From Streptomyces termitum (GTDB taxonomy: Bacteria > Actinomycetota > Actinomycetes > Streptomycetales > Streptomycetaceae), in NCBI RefSeq assembly GCF_014650175.1, contig NZ_BMUL01000021.1:1-64000 (forward strand): 64,000 bases of DNA. Direction: 5' to 3'. Every line of letters begins with the position of its first letter. The first letter of the stretch is position 1. A program made the position numbers and the translations under genes. Positions 50,018 through 59,300 of this stretch are shown here, one piece after another. The notes below the pieces were generated by a model that was not told where the DNA came from, ran no database searches, and was given only the letters and a program-made list of their open reading frames with translations.

Positions 50018-51568
50018 ATGCAGTCCAGGCGCGACCAGGTGCAGGCCCACCTGTTCGTGATGAGCAGGCTCGGGGCCGGCATGCTGCGGGGCGAGCCCGA
50101 CGCGCTGGACCTCCCGACCCGGCGGACCGTCCGGGGGGTGCGGACCGGGCTGTTCATCGCCGTGGTCATCGCCCTGGTGATGGGCCTGTACGGGGCGATC
50201 AAGCCGGGCGGCTCGGCGGGCTGGGCCAAGCCGGGGACCCTGGTGGTGGTGAAGGAGACGGGCGCCCGGTACCTGTTCGTCGGCGGGGAGCTGCGGCCGG
50301 TCCTCAACCAGGCCAGCGCCCGGCTGGTCGCCGGGTCCAGGATGACCGTCACGCAGGTCGGGCAGGCGTCGCTGGGGGCGGTGCCGCGCGGCGGCCCGCT
50401 GGGGATCGTGGGCGCGCCGGACGGGCTGCCCGCCTCGTCCGCGCTGGCCCGGGGCGACTGGCTGGTGTGCGGCCTGGTGGCGGCGGGGCCGTCGGGGCGG
50501 CCCGGCCCGGTGGTGTCGGTGGCGGTCGGCGCGGCGGGCTCCGGCCGGGCGCTCGGCCCGGACCAGGGGCTGCTGGTGGCGGCCTCGGACGGCACCGGGC
50601 ACGTGCTGTGGCAGGGGCGGCGGCTGCGGCTCGGCGCGGGCGCGGCGACGGCGCTCGGTTACGGCACGGCCACCCCGTTCCCGGTGGCGGCCGCCTATCT
50701 CAACTCCCTTCCGGCGGGCCCCGACCTGGCGCTGCCGGAGATCGCGGGCCGGGGTGCGGCCGGTCCCGCCCTGGCCGGGCGGGCGACCCGGGTCGGGCAG
50801 CTCTTCACGGGCCCGGGCGGTGAGCCGTACGTGCTGACCCGGAAGGGTCTGGCGGCGCTCGACCGGACCCGTTTCGAGCTGCTGCGGGGCGATCCGCGCA
50901 CGCAGCGGGAGGCGTACGCGGGGGCGCCGGCGGTCGCCGTGGCGGTGGGCGCCGCCGATCTGGCCGCCCACTCGGCACCGGCCGGGACGCTGCCGGCCGG
51001 GGGGCTTCCCGAGGCGCCGCCGAAGCTGGTGGAGCCGGGGGCCGGGCAGGGCGTGTGCACGGCGGTGCGGCCGGCGGCGGGCGGCGGGGTCTCCACCCTG
51101 GTGACCGTGGCCGACGCGGCGGCGGTCGCGGGCCGTCCGGTGACGCCCCAGCCGGGCGTGACGGCGGGGTGCGGCGCGGCGGACCTGGTCGCGGTGCGGC
51201 CCGGCGGCGGGGCGCTGGTGCGGGCGCTGTCCGGGGCGGGCGCGGCCGGGGTGACGTACCTGGTGGCGGACAACGGCGTGAAGTACCCGCTGCCGACGGA
51301 CGACGCCGCGAAGGCCCTGGGCTATCCGGGCGCGGTGGACACGGGCGTACCGGCGACGCTGCTGTCGCTGCTGCCGTCGGGCCCGGCCCTGGACCCGTCG
51401 GCGCTGGCGGCGGCGGGGGTCGTCGACGTGACGGCGGGCGTGCCGGCACCGGTCTGCCCCGGGGCGGAGCCCGCGGGCGGCAAGGGCGTGAAGGCCGGGG
51501 AGGCCCTGGAGGTCCCGCGGGCCGGGACGTCCGGGGCGGAGCGCGCGCTGGGCGCGGTCGCGCCGTAG
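50018..51568 (+). CDS. eccB: Type VII secretion protein EccB
   Basis: A 516-aa bitopic core component. It has the conserved start MQSRRDQVQAHLFVMSRLG, a single transmembrane helix (TGLFIAVVIALVMGLYGAIK) and a large extracytoplasmic domain built of repeats with the EccB pattern (YLVADNGVKYPLPTDDAAKA, LGYPGAVDTGVPATLLSLLP). CTCCAGGAG lies before the ATG. No mycosin protease or EccE gene follows it in this window. Confidence 0.95.
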   Translation: MQSRRDQVQAHLFVMSRLGAGMLRGEPDALDLPTRRTVRGVRTGLFIAVVIALVMGLYGAIKPGGSAGWAKPGTLVVVKETGARYLFVGGELRPVLNQASARLVAGSRMTVTQVGQASLGAVPRGGPLGIVGAPDGLPASSALARGDWLVCGLVAAGPSGRPGPVVSVAVGAAGSGRALGPDQGLLVAASDGTGHVLWQGRRLRLGAGAATALGYGTATPFPVAAAYLNSLPAGPDLALPEIAGRGAAGPALAGRATRVGQLFTGPGGEPYVLTRKGLAALDRTRFELLRGDPRTQREAYAGAPAVAVAVGAADLAAHSAPAGTLPAGGLPEAPPKLVEPGAGQGVCTAVRPAAGGGVSTLVTVADAAAVAGRPVTPQPGVTAGCGAADLVAVRPGGGALVRALSGAGAAGVTYLVADNGVKYPLPTDDAAKALGYPGAVDTGVPATLLSLLPSGPALDPSALAAAGVVDVTAGVPAPVCPGAEPAGGKGVKAGEALEVPRAGTSGAERALGAVAP

Positions 51569-51596
51569 GACCGGGGGCCGTAACGCGGTCGCGGCG

Positions 51597-51624
51597 TGAA
51601 CCCCGCGCCGTGAGCGCCCCGTTC
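51597..51624 (+). promoter_or_regulatory. ESX promoter element 4 (WXG100 pair)
   Basis: TGAAC, 18 bases, CGTTC, ending 43 bases before the first WXG100-like start codon. The spacer sequence differs from the other copies while length and ends are kept. Confidence 0.78.
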
Positions 51625-51667
51625 TTCCTGCCGGGGACCACCCCGACCGTACGACAAAGGAGTTCAG

Positions 51668-52006
51668 GTGACCGACGCGCCCAACGCCAACCTCAAGGTC
51701 TCGTCAGCGGTACTCACCCAGACCCTCAACGAGCTGGAGGAGCACCTCCAGACGATGGAGCGGTCCTACACGCAGTCCGAGGACATCGCGCGCCAGGTCG
51801 CGGACAGCATGAAGTCCACCGCCGGAACCAAGTTCATCGCGAAGATCGAGAACTGGCAGCGCGGCTACCGCACGGTGATGGCCGAGTACAAGGACCTCGT
51901 GGACGCCGTCGGCATGACCAGCAAGGTCATGACGGACACCGCCGGCGAGGCGGACGCCAACATGGACATGTGGGACGGCGACGTCTACGACATCCTCAGC
52001 AAGTGA
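51668..52006 (+). CDS. WXG100-like ESX substrate (112 aa)
   Basis: A small all-helical protein of the ESAT-6/WXG100 superfamily, the kind exported as a folded dimer by type VII systems. Two long helices flank the turn; the tryptophan is in ENWQRGYRTVMAEY rather than a strict WXG. The C-terminal tail (DMWDGDVYDILSK) could carry the YxxxD-type signal (YDILS). GTG start with AAAGGAG upstream. Probably partners the 98-aa protein 73 bases downstream, corresponding to the EsxA/EsxB pair of S. coelicolor. Confidence 0.9.
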   Translation: MTDAPNANLKVSSAVLTQTLNELEEHLQTMERSYTQSEDIARQVADSMKSTAGTKFIAKIENWQRGYRTVMAEYKDLVDAVGMTSKVMTDTAGEADANMDMWDGDVYDILSK

Positions 52007-52079
52007 CCGGGGCGAAGCCTCCCTTCGCTTCGCTTCCCCCTCTCCCTCCCTTTCCTCCCCTCTGCCGTAAGGAACGCGC

Positions 52080-52376
52080 ATGGACTCCATGGACATGGAC
52101 ATCAAGCACGGCGCCCTCCAGGACGCCAACGACCAGATGAAGCAGGTCGCGGCCGCCATGAGCTCGGCCGTGAACACCATCGTGCAGCGCCTCAGCGCCA
52201 TCCAGTCCGAGTTCACCGGTGAGGCGGCCAAGGAGTTCGAGGAGTTCAAGCAGGTCGTGAACAACCTGGACTCCACGCTGTCGCACCAGTTCGACAAGGG
52301 CGCGGACCTGCTGGCGGACGCCCACGGCATCATCCGCAACGGCGACCGCAAGAGCGCCTACCTGTTCCAGCGCTGA
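52080..52376 (+). CDS. WXG100-like ESX substrate (98 aa)
   Basis: Second helical hairpin protein. The WXG position reads FTG (QSEFTGEAAKEFEEFKQV), a common variant. It has typical alternating hydrophobic pattern (MSSAVNTIVQRLSAIQ). Same unit as the 112-aa protein, with which it probably forms a heterodimer. Strong AAGGAACGCGC lies before the ATG. Confidence 0.9.
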   Translation: MDSMDMDIKHGALQDANDQMKQVAAAMSSAVNTIVQRLSAIQSEFTGEAAKEFEEFKQVVNNLDSTLSHQFDKGADLLADAHGIIRNGDRKSAYLFQR

Positions 52377-52450
52377 GCCCCGCGCCGCCCGGGACCCGGC
52401 CCGCCGCCCTCGTGCCGGCGCGCCGGGTTCCGCCGTTCCCGGGCCCGGGC

Positions 52451-52478
52451 TGAACCCCGGGGCGGGGGGCTTCCGTTC
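52451..52478 (+). promoter_or_regulatory. ESX promoter element 5 (147-aa gene operon)
   Basis: TGAAC, 18 bases, CGTTC, ending 50 bases before the 147-aa gene. Nearly identical over ~36 bases to element 3 (eccD). Confidence 0.8.
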
Positions 52479-52528
52479 TCCGTGCCGGACCGCGTACGCG
52501 GGGACGGCACCAGGACAGGAGAGGGCCC

Positions 52529-52972
52529 ATGGCGACCAGCGAACCCGACGACAACGAGGACGGCGGCGACTCCACCACGGTCTCGCTGGACGTTCTGCTC
52601 GCCAAGCAGAAGGCGTTCGAGAGCCTGATGAACGAGTTCACCTCGGACCCTTACCTCACGAGGCTCGCCGAGTGGAAGAACCAGACCCTCGTCGGCGACT
52701 ACGGCCGGCTCGTCCCGGGCAACACGAAGGCCCTGGCCAGCGCCGAGCAGGTGCAGAGGCTGTTCGCCAAGGTGGCCGGAGAGCTGGACACGGCGCTGAG
52801 CAAGCTCAACGCCATCGCCAACAGCGGCTACATCAACCTCGGCAGCGTCAAGCAGATCCTGGGCGAGGCGGTCGGGGACTCCCTCGACACGGCCGAGATG
52901 TGGGAGCTCCTCGGCTACATCCAGCGGGACGGCCAGAACACCGGCAATTCCGGAACCACTTCCTCGCCGTGA
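52529..52972 (+). CDS. ESX-locus helical protein (147 aa)
   Basis: Acidic N-terminus (SEPDDNEDGGD) and then a predicted helical bundle (LLAKQKAFESLMNEFTSDPY, AEQVQRLFAKVAGELDTALS). No named family recognised, but length, helicity and position suggest an ESX-exported protein or a partner of the 772-aa substrate that starts 31 bases later. It has its own copy of the locus promoter. Confidence 0.82.
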   Translation: MATSEPDDNEDGGDSTTVSLDVLLAKQKAFESLMNEFTSDPYLTRLAEWKNQTLVGDYGRLVPGNTKALASAEQVQRLFAKVAGELDTALSKLNAIANSGYINLGSVKQILGEAVGDSLDTAEMWELLGYIQRDGQNTGNSGTTSSP

Positions 52973-53003
52973 CCCCCTGTACCACCGGAGAAAGGAGCCG
53001 GGT

Positions 53004-55322
53004 GTGAGCGAACAGCCGACCGGAACGACGCCGCCGACGCGCAAGTGGGCCTGGGAAGACTCCATCAAGATCTTCCTGGACAGCACCGGGACCCTGACGA
53101 CACGGAACATGGTGGCCGGCCCGGGTTCCAAGGACTGGTCCGACTTCGGGACCTTCAGGATCGAGAAGAACGTCTCCTTCAGCAAGGACTACTCGACGAT
53201 CTTCGATTTCTGGTGGGAGTTCGTCTCCACCTACGGTAGCCGGAAAGCCCGGTACGTCGTGGGTTTCAGTGCCAACTGGGCGGGTTACTTCGACGACGGC
53301 AGCTCGCCGTACAACCTGTTCCTGAACGAGCCGAACAAGGGACTCCTCCCCTTGGTGAGCGGGCCGACGACGGCGAGGACGGACGTCGTCAACCCCTACA
53401 CGTTCGAGAACGCGAAGAACGAACTGAACGGCGTCGTCAAGTGGATGGAGAAGTGGAACCCCATCATCAAGGGATGGGGCGACGATCTGGAGTCCGAGGG
53501 AAGCGAGTGGCGGGGCAGCGCCGCCGGTTCGTTCAAGAAGTTCGTCAACGTCATCTACGGCGAGATGTACAAGGTCTGGCTGGACATCACCACGCCCAAG
53601 AACCTGGTGACCCTGCTGGAGAATTCCCAGATCGGGCTCGTCGCCGCCTACTGGGGCATGTACAACGGGTTCGAGGACTGGAAGAAGAAGCAGAAGGACC
53701 TGACCAAGGCCGACGGAACGACGCAGGCCTACCGGACCCACAACGGGGTGGAGCTGCTGCGCGCCAACTTCTACGCCCTCATGCAGGGCGCCACGCTCCA
53801 CACCACCTGGACGACGACCACGACGGTCACCGTGGCGGGCGGCGGCGGCACCTCCACCAGCACCAGTTCCGACTTCGTCGCCCTCTATGACAAGGACGGG
53901 AAGGACGTCAGTTCCCCCGACTGGGTCCGGATGGTCGAGCAGAACGCGAAGGCCGAGTGGCTGAAGGAGACCGAGAGTCTCGACACGACCGCGACGACCT
54001 ACACCAACATCATGGATGACGCCTACCGGGAGCTGGCCGCCGCGCTCGCCCCGGTGCTCCACCAACCGAACTTCGCCCTCCCCAGTGGTACCGGCGGCCC
54101 GGGTGGACCTGGAGGCCCCGGGGGGCCCGGTGGCGGGGATTCCGGCCTGCCCGACGGATTGGGCGGGAACGGCGACGGCGCGGGCGGCTCCGGAGGCGGC
54201 ATCGGCGGCGGGGGCGGCGGCGGCATCAAGGTGCCCGACTTGACCACCGGCAAAGAGGGCGACGGAAACGGCAAGAACGGGAACGGCAAGAATCCCGGAG
54301 GGCTGCCCGCCCCGCCCACCATCCCCCCGCCGATCACCGTCCCCGACACCACCACGGGCAAGCCCGGCTCGGGACCGGGCACGGGCAACAACGTCCCGCT
54401 GCTCGACAAGAACGGCAAGCCCGTCACCGGCGCGGACGGCAAGCCCGTCATGCTGCCGCCGGGCTCCCGCATCGGCAAGGACGGCAAGGTCTACGACTCG
54501 AAGGGCAACCCGGTCCTCGGCTCGAACGGCAAGCAGATCGTCGCACCCCCCGGCGCCAAGACGGGGACGCCGCAGCCGCCCACCCGCGAGGAGAACCAGA
54601 CGGGCGGCACGCCGGGCGCCGGCTACGACCGGATCCGGCTTCCCGAGGGCGCCAAGGTCATGCCCGACGGCAGCGTGGTCGACGCCAAGGGCAAGCCGCT
54701 CCTCGACGCCAACGGCAACCCCTACGTACTGCCGAAGGGCGCCACCCTCAAGGACGGCATCGTCATCGACGCCAACGGCAACCCGATCAGCCGCAGTCAC
54801 CAGATGCTCACCAACGCCGAGCACGCCCTCTCCTCCCGCCCCGAGCAGAAGAACCCGACCACCGGCGGGAAGAACGTCTTCGACGGGATCAACACCGGCG
54901 GCAGCGGCCGCAAGTTCGACCTGAACGGCCTCGGTTCCGGCGGCTCCGGCCTCGGTGGCGGCAGCGGAAAAAGCGTCTCGTCGGTCGTCGGCGGCGGCGT
55001 CGGCGGCACCGGCGAGCGGCTCGCCCGGATGCTCGGCGAACCGAGCGGTACGCAGGCCACCGCCGGCGGCACGGGCACCGGTTCCGGGGGCGGTTCCGGC
55101 ACCGGAACCGGTGGTGGTACGGGCACGGGCTCCGGGGGCGGCACCGGAGCGGGCGGTCCCCAGACCGCGCAGTCCCCGATGATGCCGCCGATGAACCCCG
55201 GCGCGGCCGGCGGCGGCCAGCCCAACCAGGGCAAGGACCGGCAGCGCACCACCTGGCTGACCGAGGACGAGGACACCTGGGGCACCGACACCGGCTCCGT
55301 CAGCGGGGTCATCGGCCGCTGA
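53004..55322 (+). CDS. Large WXG-domain ESX substrate (772 aa)
   Basis: N-terminal ~370 residues: tryptophan-rich helical ESX-like domain (SIKIFLDSTGTLTTRN, NPIIKGWGDDLESEGSEWRG with WRG as the WXG turn). Then a collagen-like GGPGGPGGPGG and Gly/Asn-rich linker. Then beta-turn repeats NGKPVTGADGKPVMLPPG, DGKVYDSKGNPVLGSNGK and DGSVVDAKGKPLLDANGNP. It ends with Gly/Thr-rich sequence and TTWLTEDEDTWGTDTGSV, a tail type seen in actinobacterial ESX-exported proteins. Probably a secreted surface or matrix protein. Confidence 0.85.
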   Translation: MSEQPTGTTPPTRKWAWEDSIKIFLDSTGTLTTRNMVAGPGSKDWSDFGTFRIEKNVSFSKDYSTIFDFWWEFVSTYGSRKARYVVGFSANWAGYFDDGSSPYNLFLNEPNKGLLPLVSGPTTARTDVVNPYTFENAKNELNGVVKWMEKWNPIIKGWGDDLESEGSEWRGSAAGSFKKFVNVIYGEMYKVWLDITTPKNLVTLLENSQIGLVAAYWGMYNGFEDWKKKQKDLTKADGTTQAYRTHNGVELLRANFYALMQGATLHTTWTTTTTVTVAGGGGTSTSTSSDFVALYDKDGKDVSSPDWVRMVEQNAKAEWLKETESLDTTATTYTNIMDDAYRELAAALAPVLHQPNFALPSGTGGPGGPGGPGGPGGGDSGLPDGLGGNGDGAGGSGGGIGGGGGGGIKVPDLTTGKEGDGNGKNGNGKNPGGLPAPPTIPPPITVPDTTTGKPGSGPGTGNNVPLLDKNGKPVTGADGKPVMLPPGSRIGKDGKVYDSKGNPVLGSNGKQIVAPPGAKTGTPQPPTREENQTGGTPGAGYDRIRLPEGAKVMPDGSVVDAKGKPLLDANGNPYVLPKGATLKDGIVIDANGNPISRSHQMLTNAEHALSSRPEQKNPTTGGKNVFDGINTGGSGRKFDLNGLGSGGSGLGGGSGKSVSSVVGGGVGGTGERLARMLGEPSGTQATAGGTGTGSGGGSGTGTGGGTGTGSGGGTGAGGPQTAQSPMMPPMNPGAAGGGQPNQGKDRQRTTWLTEDEDTWGTDTGSVSGVIGR

Positions 55323-55368
55323 CCCCGCCCGCGACGAACGACCCCTCTTCCCCATGAAAGGCGGCCCC

Positions 55369-55932
55369 ATGGCCATGGACTTCGAGAGCATCCTCAAGGA
55401 CACGATGTCCGCCCTGCACGAGCATCGGGACAAGATGCTGGAGGCCAAGCGCGAACTGGACGCGGCGACCACGTCGGTCACCTCCAAGGACCGCATGGTG
55501 TCCGTGACGGTCGGCCCCCAGGGCCAGGTGGTCTCGATGACCTTCCACACCAAGGCGTACCAGTCGATGGCACCGGCCGAACTGGCCGCCGCCCTCGTCA
55601 TCGTCCTCAACGAGGCACGGGCCAGGATGGGCAGCGAGGTCATCGAGCGCATCAAGGGCTTCCAGGACTTCAGCGGCCACCTGCGCAGCGTGACGGGGCT
55701 CGCCGGCACGCCGGTCGAGATGGACGAGGTCCTCAAGCCGCTGCGGGCCATGGCCCCGACCTTCAGCCAGGAGGAGGCTCTGGAGGAGCTGAGGGCTTCC
55801 CGGCAGGAGGAGTTCGCCGCCGAGGAGGAGGCGGCCCGCCGGGCCTCCGAACAGAAGGCGAAGCAGGAAGAGTTCGAGGCCGAGGCCGAGAACCGCATCC
55901 CCACCGGGAAGCAGGAGGAGTTCAGTGGCTGA
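55369..55932 (+). CDS. YbaB/EbfC-family protein of the ESX locus
   Basis: A 187-aa protein. The central segment matches the YbaB nucleoid-associated fold (VSVTVGPQGQVVSMTFHTKA, ELAAALVIVLNEARARMG), flanked by helices. The C-terminal tail is charged and helical (EEFAAEEEAARRASEQKAKQ). YbaB-like genes commonly accompany actinobacterial ESX substrates, where the role is unclear. ATG 55369 has AAAGG upstream; ATG 55354 lies in that ribosome site. The stop overlaps the next start. Confidence 0.85.
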   Translation: MAMDFESILKDTMSALHEHRDKMLEAKRELDAATTSVTSKDRMVSVTVGPQGQVVSMTFHTKAYQSMAPAELAAALVIVLNEARARMGSEVIERIKGFQDFSGHLRSVTGLAGTPVEMDEVLKPLRAMAPTFSQEEALEELRASRQEEFAAEEEAARRASEQKAKQEEFEAEAENRIPTGKQEEFSG

Positions 55933-56233
55933 GGACCTGAAGGTCCTGAGTGACCTCAAGGGAAAGTTCGCCCACTACGAGGAGTACCAGCGCTGCCTCT
56001 CCGACCTGGGCCGGACGATCCTGGAGATCAACCGGATCAACAAGGAGTCGGCGGGCCAGGACGAGATCGGGAAGACGTACCACAAGCAGGTGGACAAGCC
56101 CACCGAAAACCTGACCGAGACCCTCGGGTACATCACCAAGCGGCTGGGCGCGGTGACGGACGCGGGCAAGCAGACGACCGACACGATGGCGAAGTCGGAC
56201 GAAGAGGCCGGTTCCCACGTGGACGGCTTCTGA
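55925..56233 (+). CDS. Small helical ESX-type protein (102 aa)
   Basis: GTG start inside the end of the YbaB-like gene (8-base overlap), with AGGAGGAG ahead, so it is coupled. Sequence is a helical hairpin (LGRTILEINRINKESAGQ, ENLTETLGYITKRLGAVTDA) of ESX size without a WXG motif. Probably a secreted partner or chaperone of the giant protein that follows. Confidence 0.82.
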   Translation: MAEDLKVLSDLKGKFAHYEEYQRCLSDLGRTILEINRINKESAGQDEIGKTYHKQVDKPTENLTETLGYITKRLGAVTDAGKQTTDTMAKSDEEAGSHVDGF

Positions 56234-56294
56234 GACGGGTCTCCATGGAGATGCGCCCGCCTCCCCCGGCCGGGGCGGCGGGCGCTCACCGTGC

Positions 56295-56322
56295 TGAACC
56301 GCGTGGGTGGCCGTCCCCGTTC
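56295..56322 (+). promoter_or_regulatory. ESX promoter element 6 (giant protein)
   Basis: TGAAC, 18 bases, CGTTC, ending 40 bases before the giant protein's ATG. Again the spacer differs in sequence but not length. Confidence 0.78.
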
Positions 56323-56362
56323 TCCCGGGCACAGCCACCCGCCGACCAGAGGACCGCCGCCC

Positions 56363-59300
56363 ATGGCCATCAACCCGCCCGAGGGGATCGCCGACTTCCT
56401 CGCCTTCGTGTCGGGCATGGAGTGGCCCGAGGCCGACGAGGACCTCATGCGGCGGGTGGCCGAGCACTACAGCACCATCGCGGACGACCTGGAGACGCTC
56501 TCCGGGTACGTCATCGAGCTCATCCCGATCGTCAAGAACGACTTCGAAGGCGAGGCCGCCGAGTCGTTCCTGGTCTCGATGCGGGACCTGACGGGCCAGA
56601 CGGCGGGCGCGAACCAGCTGGAGCAGACGGCGGAGCTGTCGCGTCAGCTGTCCGAAGTGGCGCTGAAGGTCGCCAACCAGGTCGAGTACTCGAAGATCAT
56701 GGCCATCCTCCAGCTGGTGCAGCTGCTGGCCGAGATCCTCTTCGCCACCCTCTTCTCCGCCTTCACCTTCGGCGCGGTCTGGGGTCCCGTGTCGGCGCTC
56801 TTCGCCGCGACCCGCGAGGGCCTCCACCAGCTCTTCCGCTGGCTGCTCCAGACGATCCTCAGCCAGACCTTCATCGGCATCATGGGCGGCGTCTTCCAGG
56901 ACACCGTGATCCAGCTCTACCAGCTCACCTCGGGCCACACGACGAGCTGGAACATGGAGTCGCTGCTCGACTCCGTCAAGCAGGGCGCGCTGAGCGGCGT
57001 CGTCGCCGGTCCGCTGGAGATCCTGTCCCACTACGGCGGCAAGATCCTCGGCCGGCTCCTCGGCGGCAAGCCGCCGGGCTCGATCATCAGCAAGCGCGTC
57101 GACGACGTCCTCAACAAGGTCGACGACAACCTCGACAACGTCACGCCGAACCCGAAGCCGGACCTGCCGCCGGGCGGGGCGGGCAAGCCGGGCGGCCCCG
57201 AGGGGCCGAAGGCGAAGGAGGACCTGCCGCCGACCCCGCCGAACACGCCGCCGAAGGACGTGACCCCGCCGCCGGTGCCGCCGAAGAAGACCGAGGCGAC
57301 CCCGCCGCCGGTCCCGCCGAAGACCGAGGTGGCCCCGCCGGTCCCGCCGAAGACCGTCGGCGACGGCCTCGCCTCCCCGCCCGTCACCACCCGTCCGAAG
57401 CCGGAGGCGCCGGTCGGCGCCGGGGCCAAGGAGAAGCCGGGCGCTCCGGCGACGGGGAAGCCGGGCGCTCCGGCCACCGGCAAGGGCGACGTCCCGACCG
57501 CCCCGCCGAAGGCGGACGTCCCGACGACCGGCAAGGGCGAGGTCCCGGGCGCCAACAAGGGCGACGTGCCCACGACCGGCAAGGGCGAGGTGCCCGGCGC
57601 GAACAAGGGGGACGTGCCGACCGGCAACAAGGGCGACGTCCCGGGTGCGAACAAGGGCGACGTGCCCACGACGGGCAAGGGTGACGTGCCCGGTGCCAAC
57701 AAGGGCGACGTGCCCACGACCGGCAAGGGCGAGGTGCCCGGCGCGAACAAGGGGGACGTCCCGACCACCGGCAAGGGCGACGTGCCCGGCGCGGAGAAGC
57801 CCGAGGTGCCGAACGCGCACAAGACGGAGGGCGGCGACACGGCCGGTGCGGGCGCCGGAGCCGGGGCGGGCAAGACCGGCTCCGGGGACGTGCCCACGGC
57901 GGGCGCGGGCTCCAAGGTGCCCGACGCGTCCGACGCGTCGGGATCCGCAGGCCGTACCGCGGGCGACGCGGAGAACCCGCTGGACGACCTCCTGTCCACC
58001 CCGGAGGCCCGTTCGGCCTTCGCCAAGGACATCGGCGAGCTGTTCGGCGGGGTCACCCGCAACCTGGAGACCGGCTTCATGCGGCACGGCGCCGGAAGCA
58101 TCGCGGACTCCTTCTCCGAGAAGATGGGCGAGGTCTTCAAGAAGCACCTCGCGCACGAGGGCGCGGAGGAGGCGGGCAAGGACTTCGGCAAGATGCTGAC
58201 CCAGCAGTGGGGTCGCGCCGGAGCCGATCACACCGGCCTGTCCCAGGCGCTCACCGAGGCGATGGGCGACCTGGGCAACCTGGCGCCGCTCAAGAACCTC
58301 GCCGACTCGATGCCGACCCTGTTCGCCCGCTCCGAGCACACCAACGCCCTCGCCCGCATCTTCAAGCAGGAGAACCCGCTCCAGGGCAACCCGATGTACC
58401 AGCTCGGCGGAGCCGTCGCCTCCCTCCTCAACGAGGGTACGAGCGAGATGCTCAGCGAGGGCTTCTACAACATGATCTTCGGGGACGGCACGTTCTCCGT
58501 CAGCGGCGGCCCGTTCGCCTCCGGCGTGGCCATGGGTGCGCTGAGCGCCGGTCTGCACCGGGCGTTCGAGCCGGTGATGGTGAAGTACCAGAACTGGGTC
58601 CTCAGCCACCAGCACGCCGACAACCCCACCGACAGCAAGTACTTCGGGCTGCTGCACCCCATCAACATCGCCTCGTTCGTGTCGAACATGACGGGCAATC
58701 CCGCGCCCTGGCCGGTCCCCCGCCCCACGGCGAGCACCGAACAGACCAGCTTCAAGCAGGACATGAAGGACATGGTGAAGTGGGTCTTCTCCCACCCCAT
58801 CAGCGGCACTCCCTTCTTCTCCGACCTGCCGGACCGGCCGGACGCCACGGCCGACGGCGACGGTGACGCCTTCACGCCGCTCGACCTGGACCTCGGGCCG
58901 TCGTTCGGCGACGAGATCGCCAAGGACCCGCTGTTCCGCACCGAGTCGGACGGCGACCTGACCTCGGACGACGGTCTGACGTCGGACGGGAAGACCGACG
59001 ACGTCCTCGCCGGGGAGGACGCCGGCGACACCGCCGTCACCGCGCCGCCCCGGGCCACCGTCTCCTCCGACCTCTCCTCCCTGCTGGGCGACGACGCGGA
59101 GATCCCGGCCCCCACCCAGGCGAACAGGCCCGTCACCCTGAGCGGCGGCGACCAGTTCAGCGCCCCCCTGACCCGGGACGACGACGCCCCGGCGCAGGCA
59201 CAGGCGACGCCCAGGTTCCCCGGTGACTGGGCGCACCTCCCCACGCCGAGCGACGACGAGCTGTCGTACCTCGACGTCGGTGACGGCGACGTCAGGACCA

